From contig CP011806.1 in assembly GCA_001664505.1 (NCBI GenBank), positions 4,716,493 through 4,780,492 on the forward strand: DNA of 64,000 nt. The letters run 5' to 3'. The translations under genes were made by a program, and so were the position numbers. The notes below the pieces were generated by a model. That model did not search any database. It worked only from the letters and a program-made list of their open reading frames with translations, and had not been told where the DNA came from. Below, piece after piece: positions 18,025 through 26,260 of the stretch; positions within the stretch are counted from its first letter, which is position 1; every line of letters starts with the position of its first letter. This DNA is from Acidobacteria bacterium Mor1 (GTDB lineage Bacteria > Acidobacteriota > Polarisedimenticolia > Polarisedimenticolales > Polarisedimenticolaceae).

Positions 18025-19568
18025 GATTTCACCAGCAGGGTTTCCAGCTCTTCCAGGCTGCGACCCTTGGTTTCGGGTAGGAGGCGGGCGACGAACAGCA
18101 GACCGATCACCGCGAAGACGCCGTAGATCAGGAAGGTCATCGAGTTGCCCAGGTTCTCGAGTTCCCAGGGGAAGACCTGCTGCACCAGGAAGCTGACGGC
18201 GGAGTTGATCAAACCGACGAAGGAGATGGCGACCCCGCGGATCCAGCCGGGGAACAGTTCGGAGAACAGCACCCACATCACCGGGCCCAGGGAGACGGCG
18301 AATCCGGCGACGAAGCCGAGGATGCCGATCAGGATCAAGGTCGAGTTGGCCTCGATGGTCATCTTGACCAGATCGCTACCGTGAGCGGTCATCGTCTCGG
18401 CGTCGAGAACACCGCTGAGGGCCTTGCGCAGCGCGATATCGCTCTCGAAGGTCTGGCCGACCAGCGGCGCTACGGCGCTGCGCTCCACCCCCTCGGGAAG
18501 CGAATCGAGGTGATCGGCCTGCAGGGTGTAGGTCGCCGAGGCGAAGCCCCAGGAGACCAGGAACAGGAACGCGGCGACCATGGTGACGCCGGCCAGCAGC
18601 AGGGTGCGGCGCCCGAAGCGATCGATGGTCAGGATGGCGATTACCGTGAAGACCACGTTGACCGCGGTGACGATCACCGTCTGCATCAGCGAGTCGCCGG
18701 TCGAGATTCCCGTCAACTCGAAGATGGTCGTGGCGTAGAAGAAGATCGCGTTGATTCCGGTGATCTGCTGCAGAATGGCGACGCCCGCCCCCAAGATCAG
18801 CACCAGCCGCAGCGCCGGGTTCAGAAGCTCGAAGACGGACCCCTTGCTCTTGCCCGACGCCTCGGCCAGGGAAGCGTGCAGCGCATCGAGGTCGGCCTGG
18901 GCCGTTTCCCGGTCGGTCACCCGGCTGAGGATGTCCAGGGCCTGATCGTTGTCCCCGCGAGTCGCCAGCCAGCGCGGGCTTTCGGGCACCGCGAACAGGG
19001 CGAAGAAGTAGATCACCGCCGGTATCGCCTCGACTCCCAGCATCCAGCGCCAGCCCGATTCGGCGAGGTTCGAGACGCCGTCCTGGCCGAGCTGGTAGAT
19101 GAAGTAGTTGGCCAGGGGTGCCGCGAACAGGCCCAGCACGATGTTGAGCTGGTTGAACGCGACCATCCGGCCGCGCAGATGTCCGGGCGCCAGCTCGGCG
19201 ATGTAGAGCGGAGCGACGATCAGCGCCGCGCCGACGCCGAGGCCACCCAGCATGCGGGCGGCGACCAGGCTGTAGAAATCGGTGGCGAACGCCGAGGCAA
19301 CCGCCGACAGTCCGAAGACGATCGCGGCAACCCGCAGCATCGCCCGCCGACCGAAACGGTCGCTCAGCGGCCCCGAGCACATCATCGCGAAGGTCGCCGT
19401 CAACGTCAGGCAGGCGACCGCAAAGCCCGACTGGATCGAGTCCAGCTTGAACTCCGCGGTCAGGGGGCCGATGGCGCCGGAGATCACCGACGCGTCGTAT
19501 CCCATCAGGAAACCGCCGAGCGCTGCGGTCAGCGACAACCGCGCGGCGTACCAGGTCCCTCGAGTCAT
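18021..19568 (-). CDS. Sugar porter family MFS transporter
   Basis: A 515-residue inner-membrane carrier with about twelve membrane segments. Sugar-porter signatures are plain: DRFGRRAML after helix 2, PESPRWLA at the central loop, QQITGINAIFFY in helix 7, DRFGRRTLLL after helix 8, and PETKGRSLEELE at the C-terminus. An unusual insertion of about 70 residues (roughly 345-415, containing LPEGVERSAV and DAETMTAHG) lies between helices 9 and 10, probably periplasmic. It likely imports glucose or short gluco-oligosaccharides by proton symport. The start codon overlaps the GH3 stop by four bases and is preceded by GAGGAGGGG; its own stop overlaps the next gene. Confidence 0.93.
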   Translation of the reverse strand: MTRGTWYAARLSLTAALGGFLMGYDASVISGAIGPLTAEFKLDSIQSGFAVACLTLTATFAMMCSGPLSDRFGRRAMLRVAAIVFGLSAVASAFATDFYSLVAARMLGGLGVGAALIVAPLYIAELAPGHLRGRMVAFNQLNIVLGLFAAPLANYFIYQLGQDGVSNLAESGWRWMLGVEAIPAVIYFFALFAVPESPRWLATRGDNDQALDILSRVTDRETAQADLDALHASLAEASGKSKGSVFELLNPALRLVLILGAGVAILQQITGINAIFFYATTIFELTGISTGDSLMQTVIVTAVNVVFTVIAILTIDRFGRRTLLLAGVTMVAAFLFLVSWGFASATYTLQADHLDSLPEGVERSAVAPLVGQTFESDIALRKALSGVLDAETMTAHGSDLVKMTIEANSTLILIGILGFVAGFAVSLGPVMWVLFSELFPGWIRGVAISFVGLINSAVSFLVQQVFPWELENLGNSMTFLIYGVFAVIGLLFVARLLPETKGRSLEELETLLVKS

Positions 19569-21895
19569 GACCCCTCCTCGGGTTTGGCGGCGGTGACGCG
19601 GAACTCCACCCGAAGGTCCGCATCGGAGCTGCCGCCGATCCAGGCGTGGAACACGCCCGGCTCGGTAATCCGTTCCATCGTTCGTCCGACGAAGGCGAGG
19701 TCGTCGCTGTGAAGGTCGAAGGTGACTCGCGTCTTCTGTCCGGGCTTTAGCCGCACACGGCGGAAGCCCTTGAGTTCCCGCACCGGCCGGGTCATCTGGC
19801 CGACCAGGTCGCGGGTGTAGAGCTGCACGATTTCATCGGCCGCGACGTCGCCGGTGTTCTCCACCGTGGCGCTGACGGTCAGCGATTCGCCCAGGGCCAT
19901 GCTGGTTCGGCTGACGGCGATGTCCCCGTAGCGGAAGCTCGCGTAGGACAGGCCGTAGCCGAAGGGGAACTGCGGTTCGAAGCCGGCGTCCAGGTGGCTG
20001 GCGACCAGGCCGGTGCTGTACTGCACCATCCGCTCTTCCAGATCGTCGATGTGGATGAAGTTCTCGGCGCTGGGCGGCTTGCCGGTGTGCTTGTGGCCGA
20101 AGAAGATCGGGATCTGTCCCACCATCTTCGGGAAGGTCATCGGCAGCTTCCCGGATGGGGACTCGGCGCCGAACAGCACGTCGGCGATGGCCGGTCCGCC
20201 CATGGTGCCGGGGTGCCAGGCGAACAGCAGCGCGTCCACCTGATCGAGCACCGGCGCCAGGGTCAGCGGGCGCCCGGCCTGGATCACCGCGATGACCGGT
20301 TTGTCCTTGGCGGCGCCGGCCACGGTGCGGACCAGATCGTGTTGGTTTCCGGGGAGGCCGATCTCGGCCCGGCAGTGAGCCTCGCCCGAGAGCATGGATT
20401 CCTCGCCGAGGAACAGCAGCACTGCATCGGCGCTTGCCGCGGCGTCGCGGGCCGCGGCGAACCCTTCGGTCGAACGGCTGCGGGAGTTCTTCATCGCCCG
20501 CACGTACTCGACTTCGGCGGAATCGCCGAGCTGCCGGCGGAGCGCGGAAAGCGGTGTCCGGGTGATCGAGGTGTCCCCGTCGAAGATCCAGGTGCCGAGC
20601 TGCTCGTACTCGTCGTCGGCCAGGGGGCCGATCACGGCCACTCGCCGCAGTTCGGTCCGGTTGAGAGGGAGCGCCCGATCCCGATTCTGCAGCAGTACCA
20701 GGCTTTGCAGCGCAGCCTCCCGCGCCAGCTCGAGATGCTCGTCGTTGGCGGTGGCCGGGAAATCCGACGGGTTCCGGTATGGCCGCTCGAACAGCCCCAG
20801 ACGAAACTTGACCCGCAGGATGTCGGCGACCATGGCGTCGAGCTGCGCAGGGTCGACGGCGCCCTGTTCGATCAGCCCGGCCAGATGGTCCCGGTAGAGC
20901 GGCGTCGCCATCTCCATGTTGACGCCGGCATCGACCGCCTGGCGGGCGGCGTCCCGGGCATCTTCGGCGACACCGTGGATCACGAGCTGCTCGATCGAGG
21001 CCCAGTCGCTGACCACGAAGCCGTCGAAGTTCCATTCGCCACGCAGCACGTCGGTCATCAGGAAGCGGTTGCCGGTCGCGGGTACGCCGTTGAGGTCGCT
21101 GAACGAGGTCATCAGCGTCGCCACCCCGGCGTCGACCGCAGCGCGGAATGGCGGAAAGTGCACCTCGCGCAGGTCATGCTCGGCGATGTTGGTGGTGGCG
21201 TAGTCCCGTCCCGCCTCGACGGCGCCGTAGCCGGCGAAGTGCTTGGCGCAGGCGGCGATGTTGCCCGGTGCCGAGAGATCCTCTCCCTGGAACCCGCGAA
21301 CCATGGCCACGGCCATCCGGGAGGTCAGGAACGGATCCTCGCCGAAGGTCTCGGCGACCCGGCCCCAGCGGGGATCCCGGGACATGTCGATCATCGGCGC
21401 GAAGGTCCAGTTGACCCCCGAGGCCGAGGCCTCCAGCGCCGCCATCCGCGCCCCGCGGCGGACCAGCTCGGGGTTGAAGCTCGCTGCCTGTCCAAGCGGG
21501 ATCGGCAGCACGGTGCGGAAACCGTGGATCACATCCCGGCCGAACAGCAGGGGAATGCCCAGGCGGCTCTCCTCCACCGCAATCCGCTGAATCTCGTTGA
21601 CGATCTCGACATCGACTTCGTTGAGAACCGAGCCGAGCCCGCCGTTGCGGACGCGGGCCCGCATGTCGTCGGGCAGGGTGCCGCCGGCGCCGTTGATCTG
21701 GGTCATCTGGCCGATTTTCTCGGCCAGCGTCATTTTCTCGATCAGGTCGGCGACGCGGGCTTCAACGTCGCTCGGAGTGGCCGCCGAGATTCCGCAGAGG
21801 GCTGCGAGCCAGACCAGGAACCCACAGAACAGGGTATCCAAGGCTCGTCTTTTGCGTGCGGGCGACAACAAGGGGCTCGGCCCGTAAACGGGCAC
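19565..21895 (-). CDS. GH3 beta-glucosidase, exported
   Basis: A 776-residue protein with an N-terminal hydrophobic export signal ending near SAA at about residue 40. It then shows the three GH3 parts: the N-terminal barrel, with KHFAGYGAVEAGRDY and the nucleophile D297 in GFVVSDWAS; the alpha/beta sandwich domain (VAVIGPLADDEY); and the C-terminal fibronectin-like domain (VSATVENTGDVAADEIVQLY). It removes terminal beta-linked glucose from oligosaccharides, most likely in the periplasm. The frame opens with GTG at 21895 and the exact start is uncertain. It is first of the four-gene overlapping operon and lies 75 bp after the TonB receptor gene, with a terminator between. Confidence 0.92.
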   Translation of the reverse strand: MPVYGPSPLLSPARKRRALDTLFCGFLVWLAALCGISAATPSDVEARVADLIEKMTLAEKIGQMTQINGAGGTLPDDMRARVRNGGLGSVLNEVDVEIVNEIQRIAVEESRLGIPLLFGRDVIHGFRTVLPIPLGQAASFNPELVRRGARMAALEASASGVNWTFAPMIDMSRDPRWGRVAETFGEDPFLTSRMAVAMVRGFQGEDLSAPGNIAACAKHFAGYGAVEAGRDYATTNIAEHDLREVHFPPFRAAVDAGVATLMTSFSDLNGVPATGNRFLMTDVLRGEWNFDGFVVSDWASIEQLVIHGVAEDARDAARQAVDAGVNMEMATPLYRDHLAGLIEQGAVDPAQLDAMVADILRVKFRLGLFERPYRNPSDFPATANDEHLELAREAALQSLVLLQNRDRALPLNRTELRRVAVIGPLADDEYEQLGTWIFDGDTSITRTPLSALRRQLGDSAEVEYVRAMKNSRSRSTEGFAAARDAAASADAVLLFLGEESMLSGEAHCRAEIGLPGNQHDLVRTVAGAAKDKPVIAVIQAGRPLTLAPVLDQVDALLFAWHPGTMGGPAIADVLFGAESPSGKLPMTFPKMVGQIPIFFGHKHTGKPPSAENFIHIDDLEERMVQYSTGLVASHLDAGFEPQFPFGYGLSYASFRYGDIAVSRTSMALGESLTVSATVENTGDVAADEIVQLYTRDLVGQMTRPVRELKGFRRVRLKPGQKTRVTFDLHSDDLAFVGRTMERITEPGVFHAWIGGSSDADLRVEFRVTAAKPEEGS

Positions 21896-21911
21896 TCTCC
21901 AGAAAAAGGAA

Positions 21912-21947
21912 CGGGGGCGTCACGGGGTATGCAGCGCGACGCCCCCG
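21912..21947 (-). terminator. Terminator between TonB receptor and GH3 gene
   Basis: A 10-bp stem (21912-21921 with 21938-21947) lies 24 bp after the receptor stop, and on the minus strand is followed by TTCCTTTTTC. It leaves little room for a separate promoter before the GH3 start, so partial read-through is likely. Confidence 0.72.
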
Positions 21948-21970
21948 GTCAAAGGGATCAGAAACGCGTA

Positions 21971-24868
21971 CTAGAACTCGTAGCCGAAGCGCAGGCCGTA
22001 GGTCCGCGGCATGCTGAAGCTGCCGCGCGGCACCTGTTCCGCGGCGCCACCCCACCACTGCACCACCTCGTCGGTGATGTTGTAGGTGTAGAGCTCGGCC
22101 TTCCAGGCGCCGGTGTACATCGCGACGCCTGCGTGGAACATCGACCAGGCCGCACGACGGTCGTCGGTGTAGCGGATGTCCTGGTCGAGGATGACGAAGT
22201 CCAGGTCGTCGGTGTGGCGGTCGACGTTCCAGATCGTCAGGTAGGAGTCATCTTCCCAGTGGGCGGTGACCCAGGGGACGATGGTCACGTTCTTCTGCTC
22301 GAAGAAGAACGCGTGGTCGATGGTCATGTGCAGCTTGTAGTTCGGCGATACCGCCAGATCGTTACCCCGCAGGTTGACCCGCAGGCGATCGTTGGTCGCG
22401 TCCACCGAGCTGTTGAAATCGATGCCGAAGTAGGAAATCGGGTCGTAGTCCCACTTGGTGATCCAGTCCTCGGTGATCTCGGTGTCGAGCCAGGTGACGT
22501 AGCCCCGGATGCGGCCGCCGCGCCACGGCGTGGCGTCGTACTCCAGCTCGACGCCCTGGATCTCGGCGCCGGGCACGTTCTGGGTGAAGTAGGCGATGAC
22601 CAGCGGGGTGCCGACCCAGCCGAAATCCGGACGGCCGTCTTCGTCGGCGTCGACGGGCAGGCCGTTGAGGTCGAGGATCGGCGCCCACTTCTCGGTGTAG
22701 GCCAGCGAGCCGACCGAGGCGTACTGCATGTTCTCGTAGTCCGAGAAGAAGTAGGCGCCCCGCAGGTTGAGGTTGTTGTTGAGGAAGCGCTGCTTGAAGC
22801 CGAGCTCCAGGGTGGTCACCACCTCGGGGTCGTAGGAGGTGCGCAGGGTGGTCTCTTCCGCGCTGACGACGAACGGGTTGCCGTTGGCGTCGATGTCGCC
22901 GTCGACGACCGTGCCCTCGAACACGTCGCCGATGCCGCCCGCCTTGAAGCCGGTGGCCAGGTACGCGTAGAACAGCGTGTCGGCGTCGGCGTCGTAATCG
23001 ATCCCGATCCGCCAGTCGCTGTTGCTCCAGGAGCCCCGGTTGTCGTTCTGGTTGAAGTCCGGGTAGATCAGCGGATCGGCGAAGAAGTCGATCGGCAGGG
23101 TGTTCAGCGTCTCCCGGTCGAAGCCCATCTGGCCGCCGTTGACCGCCGACGCGGCGATGTCGTTGGCCGCGCACTCGTTGGTCACGTTGCAGATGTAGGA
23201 CCGGCCGCCGATGTCCTGCTTGGTCTCGTCGCTGTAGCGGTAGCCCAGGGTCATGTGGTGCCGGGGGCTCAGCTTGATCGTGCCCTGGGCGAAGGCCGCC
23301 CCGGCCGTGGTCGAACGGTTCGGCTGGACGAACAACGCCTTCTCGTCGATGGCGTTGTCGAAGAAGCCGATGGTGCTGGTCTTCTCGTGGAAGTAGTTGA
23401 TGCCGGCGATCCAGTCGAACTTCTGGTTGCCGTAGGACTGCAGCTGAACCTCGCCGGAGTAGGACTGGGAGCCGGTACCGGGCATGAAGAACAGCGCCTG
23501 GTCCCATGCGTTGAGGCTCAGCTCCATGTCCTGGGCGGACTCGCGATCCTGATCTTCGGCGCCGGCCAGGGCAACCAGATGCAGCTTGTCGTTGATGTCC
23601 CAGTCGAAGCGGGTCCGCAGGTACATGATGTCGAGGAACAGCCGCCCCGGGACGTTGACGACCGCCTGGTAGGTGTCGTCCTCGGGGAACAGGTTGGAGC
23701 AGTCGTTGGTGCCGATGACGATCGGGTTGCCGGCGTCATCCAGCGCCAGCTGGTTGTCCTCGGTCAGCTCGTAAACCGGGCGGCCCCGCAGTTTTTCGCA
23801 GTTGACCAGGTCGACGCCGCCGGCGCTGTCGGTCTGGAAATGCTGCATGCTGACGTGCAGGGACATGTCGTCCCGCTTGGGTTGCCACAGGCCGCTGACG
23901 CGGTAGGCCCACTCCTTGGCGTTCATGTAGAAGTCGTCGTTGTCGGCGCGCACGAGGCCGAAGATCGACGCGCCGAGATCGTCGGCCCACCAGTTGGAGT
24001 GCTGGGTACGGGCGTAACACTCGGGGCTGGTGCAATCGTCGAACGAGCCGGGCGCGATCTCCGGAGCGCCGGCGACCTTGTCGCTGATGAAGCGCTGGTC
24101 GTACTGGTTCGGATCCCAGTAGCCGGTGATGAACGAATCCCGTTCGTGGTAGCGGCCGGCGAAGCGGAACGCCCAGGTATCGGAGACCGGCTTGTTGACC
24201 ATCATCTGCAGCTCCGGCGCGTTGAAGTTGCCGTACTGCACGTTGATCTTCGATTCGAAACCGGTGAACTTCGGCTTGGCGGAGATGATGTTGATGCTGC
24301 CGACGGTGGAGTTGCGGCCGAACAGCGTGCCCTGGGGCCCGCGCAGCACTTCGACCCGCTCGTTGTCGAACATCAGTCCGAGCATGCCCTGCATCCGCGG
24401 CGAGTAGATGCCGTCGAGGTGAACGCCCACCGCCGGGTCGCCGAGCTCGGTTTCGTTGGTGGAACGGACGCCGCGTAGCGAGATGATCGGGGTCGACTGC
24501 CCGTTCTTGGTCGCGATGTCCATGTTGGGGACCATCTGCGCCAGGTCGGTGACGTTCTGGACTCCCTCCCGGTCCATCGTCTCCTGGTCGATGACGGTGA
24601 CGGCGACCGGCGTCTTCATCAGGTCGGTCTCGACGCGGGTCGCCGTGACCGTGATGGACTCGGTATGACCTTCCCGGCGGGGCTCGTCGTCCTTGGCGTC
24701 CTTCTTGGCCTTGCCCTTTTTGCCCTCGTCCTTCTTGGACTCGGTCGCCTCGGATGCCGGCTTGGCCCCCTCGGAACCCCCCTCCGGCTCCTGAGCCTGT
24801 AGCCCCCCGGCCGCCGAGATCATCAGCGCCCCAAGGCAAATGAAATTAAGCAGTGCCCGGACTGCCAT
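21971..24868 (-). CDS. TonB-dependent outer-membrane receptor
   Basis: A 965-residue receptor. After a signal peptide (to about residue 26) comes a strongly charged Lys/Glu-rich linker (about 27-65), then a TonB-box-like stretch ITVTATRVE, the plug (TPVAVTVIDQETMDREGV, RGPQGTLFGRNS) and a 22-strand barrel ending in an aromatic residue (LRFGYEF). No SusD partner is present, so this is the single-receptor arrangement used by proteobacterium-like organisms. It should import the oligosaccharides released by the extracellular enzymes of the locus. The ATG at 24868 has GGGAGGGAG upstream. The two LacI-type operators lie about 130-165 bp upstream, so it should be sugar-induced. Confidence 0.95.
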   Translation of the reverse strand: MAVRALLNFICLGALMISAAGGLQAQEPEGGSEGAKPASEATESKKDEGKKGKAKKDAKDDEPRREGHTESITVTATRVETDLMKTPVAVTVIDQETMDREGVQNVTDLAQMVPNMDIATKNGQSTPIISLRGVRSTNETELGDPAVGVHLDGIYSPRMQGMLGLMFDNERVEVLRGPQGTLFGRNSTVGSINIISAKPKFTGFESKINVQYGNFNAPELQMMVNKPVSDTWAFRFAGRYHERDSFITGYWDPNQYDQRFISDKVAGAPEIAPGSFDDCTSPECYARTQHSNWWADDLGASIFGLVRADNDDFYMNAKEWAYRVSGLWQPKRDDMSLHVSMQHFQTDSAGGVDLVNCEKLRGRPVYELTEDNQLALDDAGNPIVIGTNDCSNLFPEDDTYQAVVNVPGRLFLDIMYLRTRFDWDINDKLHLVALAGAEDQDRESAQDMELSLNAWDQALFFMPGTGSQSYSGEVQLQSYGNQKFDWIAGINYFHEKTSTIGFFDNAIDEKALFVQPNRSTTAGAAFAQGTIKLSPRHHMTLGYRYSDETKQDIGGRSYICNVTNECAANDIAASAVNGGQMGFDRETLNTLPIDFFADPLIYPDFNQNDNRGSWSNSDWRIGIDYDADADTLFYAYLATGFKAGGIGDVFEGTVVDGDIDANGNPFVVSAEETTLRTSYDPEVVTTLELGFKQRFLNNNLNLRGAYFFSDYENMQYASVGSLAYTEKWAPILDLNGLPVDADEDGRPDFGWVGTPLVIAYFTQNVPGAEIQGVELEYDATPWRGGRIRGYVTWLDTEITEDWITKWDYDPISYFGIDFNSSVDATNDRLRVNLRGNDLAVSPNYKLHMTIDHAFFFEQKNVTIVPWVTAHWEDDSYLTIWNVDRHTDDLDFVILDQDIRYTDDRRAAWSMFHAGVAMYTGAWKAELYTYNITDEVVQWWGGAAEQVPRGSFSMPRTYGLRFGYEF

Positions 24869-24996
24869 CGCCGCTCCCTCCCTGTATCTATGCCCGTTTT
24901 CCCGGATCTTTCGAAGCTCCCGGCCCTATGGCCCAGCGGCAACTTCGAAGAAGCGGGTTATACCCCCGGATTCGCGTCCATGAAGCTACGCAACGA

Positions 24997-25012
24997 TTGA
25001 CAGCGCTGTCAA
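24997..25012. promoter_or_regulatory. LacI-type operator O1
   Basis: The 16-bp perfect palindrome TTGACAGCGCTGTCAA has the central CG typical of LacI-family sites. The 14-bp core is repeated exactly at 25021-25034; the centres are 23 bp apart, about two helical turns, which would allow both dimers to bind on the same face. Confidence 0.82.
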
Positions 25013-25019
25013 TAAGAAA

Positions 25020-25035
25020 TTGACAGCGCTGTCAT
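25020..25035. promoter_or_regulatory. LacI-type operator O2
   Basis: TTGACAGCGCTGTCAT repeats the 14-bp core of O1. Its first six bases are the -35 box of the rightward promoter, so bound repressor would directly block RNA polymerase. Confidence 0.82.
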
Positions 25036-25048
25036 AACTCCGTATATA
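25020..25048 (+). promoter_or_regulatory. Sigma70-type promoter of the LacI regulator gene
   Basis: TTGACA at 25020-25025 and TATATA at 25043-25048 are separated by exactly 17 bp, a near-consensus promoter. It overlaps O2 and lies about 125 bp before the regulator start, predicting autorepression and co-control of the genes downstream. Confidence 0.75.
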
Positions 25049-25172
25049 CCGTGGGACCTCGGGGGGATTCCGACCTTCACGCGCAGTTCACCATCCCCGG
25101 TTGCAAGAGTGTAACGCTGGCGTAGCACTTCAGGAGTAACGGGGCCTAAACCCCCACTTGGAGCCGACTTAG

Positions 25173-26216
25173 ATGCTGAGGCGTCCCACGATCGACGATG
25201 TTGCCGGGCTCGCTGGAGTCTCGATCAAGACCGTTTCGCGGGTCTTCAACCGCGCGCCCAACGTGCGCCGGGAAACGCGTGAAAAGGTCTTCGCGGCAGC
25301 CGAGACGCTCCACTATCAGCCGAATCTTTCCGCCCGGCAGCTCGCCAGCAACCGCACGTTCCTGGTGGGCCTGGTCTACGACGACCCGGATCCGGAAACG
25401 ACCAACGACTACGTGACGGCGATCCAGTCCGGCTCGCTGCTGGCCTGCCGCGACTACGGCTACCACCTGCTGATCAACCCGGTCAGCGTCAGTTCGCCCA
25501 AGCTGATCGACGAGTTGACGGCGCTCAATCGCCAGGTCGACGGCCTGATCGTGCTGCAGCCGCTGTCCGACGTGCGGGCGGTCAACCAGTTCATCACCGA
25601 GAACGACGTCGCCTGTGTGCGGCTGTCCCAACGGCCGCTCAGCGGCTACGCCTCGATCTCCGTGGCGGACGTCGAGGCCGCCGACGAGATGACCGAGCAT
25701 CTGCTCAGCCTCGGTCATCGCCGTATCGGCTTCATCATGGGCCACCCGGAGCACGGTCAGAGTCACGACCGGATGGCCGGCTACCGGCGGGCCCTGGAGC
25801 GCAACGGCGTTCCCTTCGATCCCAAGCTGGTTGCCCAGGGGCTGTTCGACTACGACTCCGGCTACGCGTGCGCCCGGCGCCTGCTGTCCCAGGGAGATCT
25901 GCCGACGGCGATCTTCGCCAGCAACGATCCGATGGCCATGGGGGTCCTGTCCGCGGCACGGGAGATGGAGTTCGACGTGCCGGGGAAGCTCTCGGTGGCC
26001 GGTTTCGATGATTCGCCGCTGGCCCGCCACGCCTACCCGTCATTGACCACCGTGCGTCAGCCGATCGCGTCGATCGCGCGGTTGGCCACCGAGGAGCTGA
26101 TGCAGCGGCTCCAGAACGGCGGGTCGGGGGATGCCAATCACTGCCTCAAGGCGGAGGTCATTCTCCGCGCGTCGACGGCTGCGCCGTCGCCGCAGGCAGG
26201 TCACGCAAGTTCATGA
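25173..26216 (+). CDS. LacI-family transcriptional repressor of the glucan locus
   Basis: A 347-residue regulator. The N-terminal helix-turn-helix TIDDVAGLAGVSIKTVSRVF is textbook LacI, followed by the hinge helix (LSARQLAS). Residues of about 63-335 are the periplasmic-binding-protein-like sensor domain (FLVGLVYDDPD, HRRIGFIMG, AIFASNDPMAMGV, VAGFDDSPLARH). It most likely binds O1/O2 and releases on a sugar inducer. The gene lies between the two arms of the locus, directly behind the operators. GGAG precedes the ATG by about ten bases. The GH gene follows after 44 bp, possibly on the same transcript. Confidence 0.93.
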   Translation: MLRRPTIDDVAGLAGVSIKTVSRVFNRAPNVRRETREKVFAAAETLHYQPNLSARQLASNRTFLVGLVYDDPDPETTNDYVTAIQSGSLLACRDYGYHLLINPVSVSSPKLIDELTALNRQVDGLIVLQPLSDVRAVNQFITENDVACVRLSQRPLSGYASISVADVEAADEMTEHLLSLGHRRIGFIMGHPEHGQSHDRMAGYRRALERNGVPFDPKLVAQGLFDYDSGYACARRLLSQGDLPTAIFASNDPMAMGVLSAAREMEFDVPGKLSVAGFDDSPLARHAYPSLTTVRQPIASIARLATEELMQRLQNGGSGDANHCLKAEVILRASTAAPSPQAGHASS

Positions 26217-26260
26217 AGATTGATCGAGTCAAGATTTTTTCGCGCAGGGAGGGAGACAAG

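Larger units (their letters stand above)
24869..25172. promoter_or_regulatory. Divergent control region between TonB receptor and LacI regulator
   Basis: This 304-bp gene-free stretch holds two operators (24997-25012 and 25020-25035) and the rightward promoter ending at 25048. A weaker leftward promoter is possible: TTGACA on the minus strand at 25012-25007 and TAGCTT at 24988-24983, 18 bp apart, with the -35 inside the first operator. The rest shows no reading frame or hairpin that I would defend. Confidence 0.7.

Noticed and set aside
19994-24478. A 1494-codon open frame on the plus strand across the GH3 and TonB receptor genes
   Set aside because: It lies opposite two clear genes with catalytic and structural motifs, and its peptide is low-complexity, rich in Gly, Val, Asp, Arg and His. 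High GC keeps such antisense frames open.
26213-26260. An upstream ATG overlapping the LacI stop as start of the GH-A glucanase
   Set aside because: It would put 16 charged residues before the signal peptide; the ATG at 26261 has a strong ribosome site and opens directly into the signal peptide.
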